This document shows, in pieces, positions 6,544 through 10,252 of a DNA stretch of 10,252 bases. Location: assembly GCA_009923895.1 (NCBI GenBank), contig RFSP01000047.1, forward strand, positions 1 through 10,252, written 5' to 3'. The translations under genes and the position numbers were made by a program. Under the pieces are notes generated by a model, which saw only the letters and a program-made list of their open reading frames with translations, made no database searches and was not told the DNA's origin. How positions within the stretch are numbered: position 1 is the stretch's first letter; every line of letters begins with the position of its first letter. Source of the stretch: Betaproteobacteria bacterium (GTDB lineage Bacteria; Pseudomonadota; Gammaproteobacteria; Burkholderiales; Burkholderiaceae_C).

Positions 6544-8160
6544 ATGTTAGAAGCCTATCGCCAACATGTCGCTGAACGCGCCGCGCTCGGCATCCCTGCC
6601 CTGCCCCTGTCCGCCTCACAGACCGCTGCGCTGATCGAGCTCATCAAGGCGCCGCCCTCTGGCGAAGAAGCCTTTTTGCTGGACCTGCTGACCCACCGTG
6701 TGCCCCCCGGTGTGGACGACGCGGCCAAGGTCAAGGCGTCGTTTTTGTCAGCGGTGGCCCATGGCGACGTCACCGTGTCGCTGATCTCGCGCGAGAAGGC
6801 CACCGAATTGCTCGGCACCATGGTGGGCGGCTACAACGTCAAACCTTTGATCGATTTGTTGGACGATGCCAAGGTGGGTCCAGTGGCCGCAGCGGGGCTG
6901 AAGAAGACCTTGTTGATGTTTGATTACTTCCACGACGTGGCCGAGAAGGCCAAAGCCGGCAATGCCTTGGCTCAAGGTGTGGTGCAGAGTTGGGCCGACG
7001 CCGAGTGGTTCACCTCGCGCCCCGAGGTAGCGAAGTCCATTACCGTGACCGTGTTCAAGGTCAGCGGTGAGACCAACACCGATGATTTGTCGCCCGCCCC
7101 CGATGCGTGGAGCCGTCCGGACATTCCATTGCACGCGCTCGCCATGTTGAAGAATGCGCGCGCCGGGATCACGCCAGAAGAAGATGGCAAGCGTGGACCC
7201 ATCGCCTTCATTGAGGATTTGAAAAAGAAGGGCCACCTGGTTGCTTATGTGGGCGACGTGGTCGGCACGGGTTCGAGCCGCAAGAGCGCGACCAACAGCG
7301 TCATCTGGCACACCGGCGAAGACATCCCGTTCGTTCCCAACAAGCGTTTTGGTGGCGTGACGCTGGGTGGCAAGATCGCCCCCATCTTCTTCAACACCCA
7401 AGAAGATTCAGGCGCTCTGCCCATTGAGGTGGACGTCTCTGCCTTTGAAATGGGTGATGTCATCGACATCTTGCCTTACGACGGTCGAATCGTGAAGGCG
7501 GGTCAAACCGTGGCGACATTCAAATTGAAGAGCGATGTGCTCTTTGACGAAGTGCGTGCCGGCGGCCGGATCAACTTGATCATCGGCCGCTCGCTAACGG
7601 CCCGCGCACGCGAGTTCATGAAGCTCCCGGCCAGCACTGTCTTTCGCCTGCCGCAATCGCCCGCATCTTCCACCAAGGGCTTCTCGCTGGCGCAGAAGAT
7701 GGTGGGACGTGCTTGCGGCCTGCCAGAAGGCCAAGGGGTGCGGCCGGGCACCTATTGCGAGCCCCACATGACATCGGTGGGCAGCCAGGACACCACCGGG
7801 CCCATGACCCGCGATGAACTCAAGGACCTCGCTTGCCTGGGCTTCTCGGCCGACCTGGTGATGCAAAGTTTCTGCCACACGGCCGCCTACCCCAAGGCCG
7901 TGGACGTGAAGATGCACCACGAACTGCCTGCCTTCATCAGCAGCCGCGGTGGCGTGGCGCTGCGCCCGGGGGACGGCGTCATTCACAGTTGGCTCAACCG
8001 CATGGTGCTGCCCGATACCGTGGGCACGGGCGGTGATTCGCACACGCGTTTCCCCCAGCGCCGAGCGCAGCGCAGCAGGTTGCACGGTGAGACTGAACAA
8101 GGAGCCCGTGATCGAATACCTCAAGAGCAACATCGTGCTCTTGAAAAACATGATCGCTGA
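6544..8160 (+). CDS. acnB: AcnB N-terminal fragment (ORF up to frameshift-generated stop)
   Basis: This is the readable first half of the disrupted gene, 538 residues. Residues 1-504 are true AcnB: the HEAT-like domain 5 (about 1-160), the swivelling domain (about 170-380, with NTDDLSPAPDAWSRPDIP and GTGSSRKSATNSVIWH), and the start of the catalytic [4Fe-4S] domains (QKMVGRACG, VRPGTYCEPHMTSVGSQDTTGPMTRDELKDLACLGF written in full by the DNA at 7699-7842). Residues 505-538 (QRRAQRSRLHG and onward) are out-of-frame translation and have no family meaning. Without the cluster cysteines this fragment would not be catalytic. Confidence 0.75.
   Translation: MLEAYRQHVAERAALGIPALPLSASQTAALIELIKAPPSGEEAFLLDLLTHRVPPGVDDAAKVKASFLSAVAHGDVTVSLISREKATELLGTMVGGYNVKPLIDLLDDAKVGPVAAAGLKKTLLMFDYFHDVAEKAKAGNALAQGVVQSWADAEWFTSRPEVAKSITVTVFKVSGETNTDDLSPAPDAWSRPDIPLHALAMLKNARAGITPEEDGKRGPIAFIEDLKKKGHLVAYVGDVVGTGSSRKSATNSVIWHTGEDIPFVPNKRFGGVTLGGKIAPIFFNTQEDSGALPIEVDVSAFEMGDVIDILPYDGRIVKAGQTVATFKLKSDVLFDEVRAGGRINLIIGRSLTARAREFMKLPASTVFRLPQSPASSTKGFSLAQKMVGRACGLPEGQGVRPGTYCEPHMTSVGSQDTTGPMTRDELKDLACLGFSADLVMQSFCHTAAYPKAVDVKMHHELPAFISSRGGVALRPGDGVIHSWLNRMVLPDTVGTGGDSHTRFPQRRAQRSRLHGETEQGARDRIPQEQHRALEKHDR
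8055..8057 (+). other. acnB deletion/frameshift junction
   Basis: The DNA passes from codons for SHTRFP in frame 1 into codons for SAERSAAGC in frame 2 across a run of C (8052-8056). About 284 bases (95 codons minus one base) are missing relative to the family. The estimate comes from remembered AcnB sequences and may be off by a few codons. Confidence 0.65.
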
Positions 8161-8845
8161 TGGCTACCAGGACAAGCGCAGCTTGGAGCGCCGCATTCGC
8201 AAAATGGAAGAGTGGCTGGCCAAACCCACGTTGCTCGAACCCGACGCCAATGCCGACTACGCCCACGTGCTGGAGATCGACATGAACACGATCACCGAGC
8301 CGATCTTGTGCTGCCCGAACGATCCTGACGATGCCAAGTTCCTCTCTGAAGTGGCCGGCACCAAGATCGACGAAGCCTTCATTGGCTCATGCATGACCAA
8401 CATCGGTCACTTCCGCGCGGCCAGCAAGCTGCTGGAAGGCAAGCGTGACATTCCGGTCAAGCTCTGGGTGGCCCCGCCCACCAAGATGGATCAAAGCGAA
8501 CTCACCAAAGAAGGCCACTACGCCAACTTTGGTGCGGCCGGCGCACGCACCGAAATGCCCGGTTGCAGCTTGTGCATGGGCAACCAAGCCCAAGTGCGCG
8601 AGGGCGCCACGGTGGTGTCCACCAGCACCCGCAATTTCCCCAACCGCTTGGGCAAGAACACCAACGTGTTCTTGGCGTCGGCCGAGTTGGCGGCCATTGC
8701 GTCGCGCTTGGGTCGCCTGCCCACCGTGGCCGAGTACCATGCCGACATGGGCGTGATCAATGCCGATGGCGACAAGGTGTACCGCTACATGAACTTCGAC
8801 CAGATTGAAGAGTACGCCGAAGTGGCCAAAGAGGTGACGGTCTGA
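8057..8845 (+). CDS. acnB: AcnB C-terminal fragment in shifted frame
   Basis: This is the second half of the disrupted gene, 262 residues of authentic AcnB beginning SAERSAAGC and ending EVAKEVTV before TGA (8843-8845). It holds CCPNDPDDAKFLSEV, the cluster ligand in IGSCMTNIGHFRAA, the WVAPPTKMD loop, the CxxC ligands in PGCSLCMGNQ, and STSTRNFPNRLG. The frame is open upstream from 7949 but that stretch is out-of-frame translation. The only in-frame starts after the junction (for example GTG in GCTVRLNKEP, or ATG at 8150) have no clear ribosome binding site, so independent translation is unlikely. Confidence 0.7.
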   Translation, partial: SAERSAAGCTVRLNKEPVIEYLKSNIVLLKNMIADGYQDKRSLERRIRKMEEWLAKPTLLEPDANADYAHVLEIDMNTITEPILCCPNDPDDAKFLSEVAGTKIDEAFIGSCMTNIGHFRAASKLLEGKRDIPVKLWVAPPTKMDQSELTKEGHYANFGAAGARTEMPGCSLCMGNQAQVREGATVVSTSTRNFPNRLGKNTNVFLASAELAAIASRLGRLPTVAEYHADMGVINADGDKVYRYMNFDQIEEYAEVAKEVTV

Positions 8846-8889
8846 GGGCTGGGATTGAAGGCCGGTAGCACGTTCTCGATGATGGGAAG

Positions 8890-9084
8890 ATTGCTTCGTC
8901 ACTGCGTTCCTCGCAATGACGGGGCGCAGTTGCTGCGGGGCTGCATTCCTCGCCGTGACGGGGCGCAGTTGCTGCAGGGTTGCTTTCCTCGCCATGACGG
9001 GGCGCGGTTACTGCGGGGCTGCGTTCCTCGCCGTGACGGGGCGCGGTTGCTTCGGGTCTGGGCGCCTCGCAATGGCGGGTCATT
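8890..9084. repeat. Tandem 39-bp repeat units inside the REP-like element
   Basis: Five consecutive units have a period of exactly 39 bases: 8890-8928, 8929-8967, 8968-9006, 9007-9045, and a diverged fifth from 9046. The first includes most of the left inverted arm. Units 1-4 share the pattern TTGCTGCGGGGCTGCGTTCC then TCGCCGTGACGGGGCGC, with a few substitutions. Because 39 is a multiple of three, translation gives a 13-residue repeat (RLLRGCVPRRDGA) through TTG at 8855 to 9100, but I regard this as a by-product. Confidence 0.8.
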
Positions 9085-9090
9085 GCGAGG
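9065..9090. repeat. Hairpin at the inner edge of the right arm
   Basis: CCTCGCAATG (9065-9074) and CATTGCGAGG (9081-9090) form a perfect 10-bp stem with a six-base loop (GCGGGT). This is the typical REP-style palindrome: two oppositely oriented copies of the same core back to back. Confidence 0.75.
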
Positions 9091-9119
9091 AACGCAGTGA
9101 CGAAGCAATCTTCCTGTCC

Positions 9120-10252
9120 ATGCCGCCACTGACCTTTTTCTGGCACGACTACGAGACCTTTGGGCGGGTGCCCCGGCGCGACCGCCCCGCGCAGTTTGCC
9201 GGGGTGCGCACCGATGCCGATCTCAACGAGATTGAAGCGCCTCTGACGCTGTACTGTCACCCTCCACGCGATTCGCTGCCCGACCCTCAGAGTTGCCTGC
9301 TCACGGGCATCTTGCCGCAGCATTGTGCCCATCACGGGGTACCAGAAACTCAATTCGCAGCCACGATCGAGGCCCAGTTATCGCGCCCAGGCACGGTGGG
9401 CGTGGGATACAACAGCATCGGCTTTGACGACGAGGTCACGCGCTTTTTGTTTTGGCGGAATTTGATCGAGCCCTATGGCCGCGAATGGCAGAACGACTGC
9501 GGTCGCTGGGACCTGCTGGACACCGTGCGCTGTGCCTTTGCATTGCGACCTGAGGGCATCCAATGGCCCAAGAATGGCGAAGGCCGTCACAGCTTCAAGC
9601 TGGAGCTGTTGACCCAGGCCAATGGCCTGGCGCATGACGCGGCCCATGATGCGCTGTCAGACGTGCGAGCCACGCTGGCACTGGCGCGTTTGATCAAACA
9701 ACGGGTACCACGCTTGTGGGATTTTTGTCTGCGTCTTCGCAGCAAGCACGCGGTCAAAGCAGAGTTGGTCTTGGGCAAACCCGTGTTGCATGTCTCGGGC
9801 CGCTATCCGGTCGAGCGTGGGTGCTTGGCCGTGGTGTGGGCGCTCGCCCCCCACCCATTTCGACCCAACGAAGTCATCGTGTGGGACTTGGCGCAAGACC
9901 CGCGCGTGTTGACTTCTTTGTCGGCCCAAGAGATTCGCCAACGCATTTTCAGCCGCGCCGCCGATTTGCCCGAAGGCGTGACGCGCCTGCCCATCAAGAC
10001 CATTCACCTCAACCAATCGCCTGTGGTGATTTCCAACCTCAAGACCTTGTCACCGGCCATGGCCGAGCGCTGGGGTGTCGATTGGACGGTGATCGATCGT
10101 CATGTTCTGGCGGCGGGCTCGATCATGGGTGACATGGCCGGCGTCTGGGAAGAGGTCTTCAAGTCCGCCACCCCCGAAGGTTTTGTGGATGTGGACGAGG
10201 ATCTCTACGGCGGATTCTTGGGCGATGATGACCGTCGACTCCTGCAGCGACT
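9120..10252 (+). CDS. sbcB: Exodeoxyribonuclease I (SbcB), N-terminal part, cut by window end
   Basis: Exonuclease I degrades single-stranded DNA 3' to 5' and acts in recombination and mismatch repair. The frame is open for 377 codons to the window edge; E. coli SbcB has about 475, so about 100 residues are missing. The DEDDh nuclease signature is present: HDYETFG (D10, E12), NSIGFDDEVT (D103/D104) and AHDALSDV (H176, D181). Other family strings are DRPAQFAGVRTD, RWDLLDTVRCAFALRPEGI and KPVLHVSGRYP, followed by the SH3-like domain and NEVIVWDLA, with LYGGFLGDDDR near the edge. The ATG at 9120 is chosen because MPPLTFFWHDYETFG matches the expected start. No ribosome binding site precedes it, since the REP-like right arm ends five bases upstream. 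An in-frame ATG at 9072 would add a repeat-derived peptide (MAGHCEERSDEAIFLS) and is judged spurious. Confidence 0.92.
   Translation, partial: MPPLTFFWHDYETFGRVPRRDRPAQFAGVRTDADLNEIEAPLTLYCHPPRDSLPDPQSCLLTGILPQHCAHHGVPETQFAATIEAQLSRPGTVGVGYNSIGFDDEVTRFLFWRNLIEPYGREWQNDCGRWDLLDTVRCAFALRPEGIQWPKNGEGRHSFKLELLTQANGLAHDAAHDALSDVRATLALARLIKQRVPRLWDFCLRLRSKHAVKAELVLGKPVLHVSGRYPVERGCLAVVWALAPHPFRPNEVIVWDLAQDPRVLTSLSAQEIRQRIFSRAADLPEGVTRLPIKTIHLNQSPVVISNLKTLSPAMAERWGVDWTVIDRHVLAAGSIMGDMAGVWEEVFKSATPEGFVDVDEDLYGGFLGDDDRRLLQR

Larger units (their letters stand above)
6544..8845 (+). pseudogene. acnB: acnB, aconitate hydratase B, disrupted by internal deletion plus frameshift
   Basis: AcnB interconverts citrate and isocitrate in the TCA cycle (also 2-methyl-cis-aconitate in the methylcitrate cycle) using a [4Fe-4S] cluster. 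Family proteins are about 860 residues. Here the recognisable sequence totals 504 + 262 = 766 residues in two frames. The first part runs from MLEAYRQHVAERAAL through DDLSPAPDAWSRPDIPLHA, VGDVVGTGSSRKSATNS and VGTGGDSHTRFP (end of P504, base 8055). The expected next segment, about 95 residues beginning IGISFPAGSGLVAFAAATG, is absent. Sequence resumes one base later in the +1 frame with SAERSAAGCTVRLNKEPVIEYL. The three cluster cysteines survive in the second part (IGSCMTNIGHF and GCSLCMGNQ). Ribosome binding site GGAGA (6534-6538) and a palindromic operator precede it. No other stop or frame lesion is seen, so the change is recent or an assembly error. As written the gene cannot make active aconitase. 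Confidence 0.85.
8885..9114. mobile_element. REP/MITE-like element with perfect 36-bp terminal inverted repeats
   Basis: The left arm (8885-8920, starting GGAAGATTGCTTCGTCACTG) and right arm (9079-9114, ending TGACGAAGCAATCTTCC) are perfect reverse complements over 36 bases. The match ends sharply on both sides, giving a 230-bp unit. The core ATTGCTTCGTCACTGCG, followed by TTCCTCGCAATGAC, is a dispersed repeat that I recall from many proteobacterial genomes (CATTGCGAGGAACGCAGTGA on the other strand). No transposase is encoded, so it is non-autonomous. Mobilisation by a REP-associated tyrosine transposase elsewhere is an inference. Target-site duplication is not evident. The element lies between acnB and sbcB and may act as a transcription attenuator after acnB through its large stem. 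Confidence 0.75.
8846..9119. other. acnB-sbcB intergenic region, mostly repeat element
   Basis: Of these 274 bases, 8885-9114 are a repeat element. The first 39 bases (8846-8884) carry no recognisable gene or terminator. Short ORFs on both strands come from the repeat; the peptides HCEERSDEAI and CVPRNDGA are well-known spurious translations of this repeat family and should not be annotated as proteins. Confidence 0.7.

Noticed and set aside
6544..8845. Programmed frameshift in acnB
   Set aside because: The frame change coincides with the loss of about 95 conserved codons, so ribosomal frameshifting could not restore a complete enzyme.
8855..9100. Plus-strand ORF with five 13-residue repeats (RLLRGCVPRRDGA type)
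   Set aside because: Produced by translating the 39-bp tandem units; such peptides are known spurious products of this repeat family and it has no ribosome binding site.
8885..9114. CRISPR array, because of regularly spaced repeats
   Set aside because: The 39-bp units are directly adjacent with no unique spacers, and the element ends in long inverted repeats; this is a tandem/REP-type repeat.
8757..9353. Minus-strand ORF with HGEERSPAATAP-like repeats
   Set aside because: Crosses the repeat element and the antisense of acnB and sbcB; no sign of a real protein.

Overview
The window looks like chromosomal DNA of a high-GC betaproteobacterium, most likely Burkholderiales, family Comamonadaceae. 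The basis is GC-rich codon use, an orphan Bug/TctC-type solute-binding protein, a CitE-like lyase directly before acnB, and the detailed sequence of AcnB, RhlE and exonuclease I. The assignment rests on remembered family sequences, not on a search.

Layout. Positions 1-2728 (+) are the end of a phosphonate-utilisation operon: the C-terminus of an ABC permease (2-aminoethylphosphonate type), then phnW (AEP:pyruvate transaminase), then a glutamine-synthetase-family ligase with its own good ribosome binding site. Together they suggest uptake of AEP, removal of its amino group, and possibly gamma-glutamylation or ammonia assimilation. No phosphonatase (phnX) or phnY/phnA is visible here. Convergent to this, 2786-3751 (-) encodes a periplasmic Bug/TctC binding protein with a signal peptide. 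A 280-base divergent intergenic region follows, then an rhlE-type DEAD-box RNA helicase (4032-5399, +), a CitE-like lyase (5463-6461, +), and acnB (6544-8845, +). A 230-bp REP/MITE-like element lies at 8885-9114, and sbcB (exonuclease I, from 9120) runs off the right edge.

The most striking features are lesions. The RhlE-type helicase lacks precisely the motif VI segment (HRIGRTGRAG region, about 12 residues), in frame. acnB lacks about 95 codons of its catalytic domain, and that junction also shifts the frame, so the gene is split into two ORFs. Both gaps fall in otherwise intact genes and in very conserved stretches. They are therefore either recent real deletions or assembly errors, and the sequence alone cannot decide.

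The acnB promoter holds a perfect 14-bp palindrome, GTCTTATATAAGAC, which looks like an operator. The REP-like element has perfect 36-bp terminal inverted repeats around 39-bp tandem units, and it ends five bases before the sbcB start codon. I found no CRISPR array, tRNA, rRNA, prophage or transposase gene. I do not see a clearly new multi-gene system. The best candidates for unexplored biology are the phnW/GS-like pair and the repeat element.
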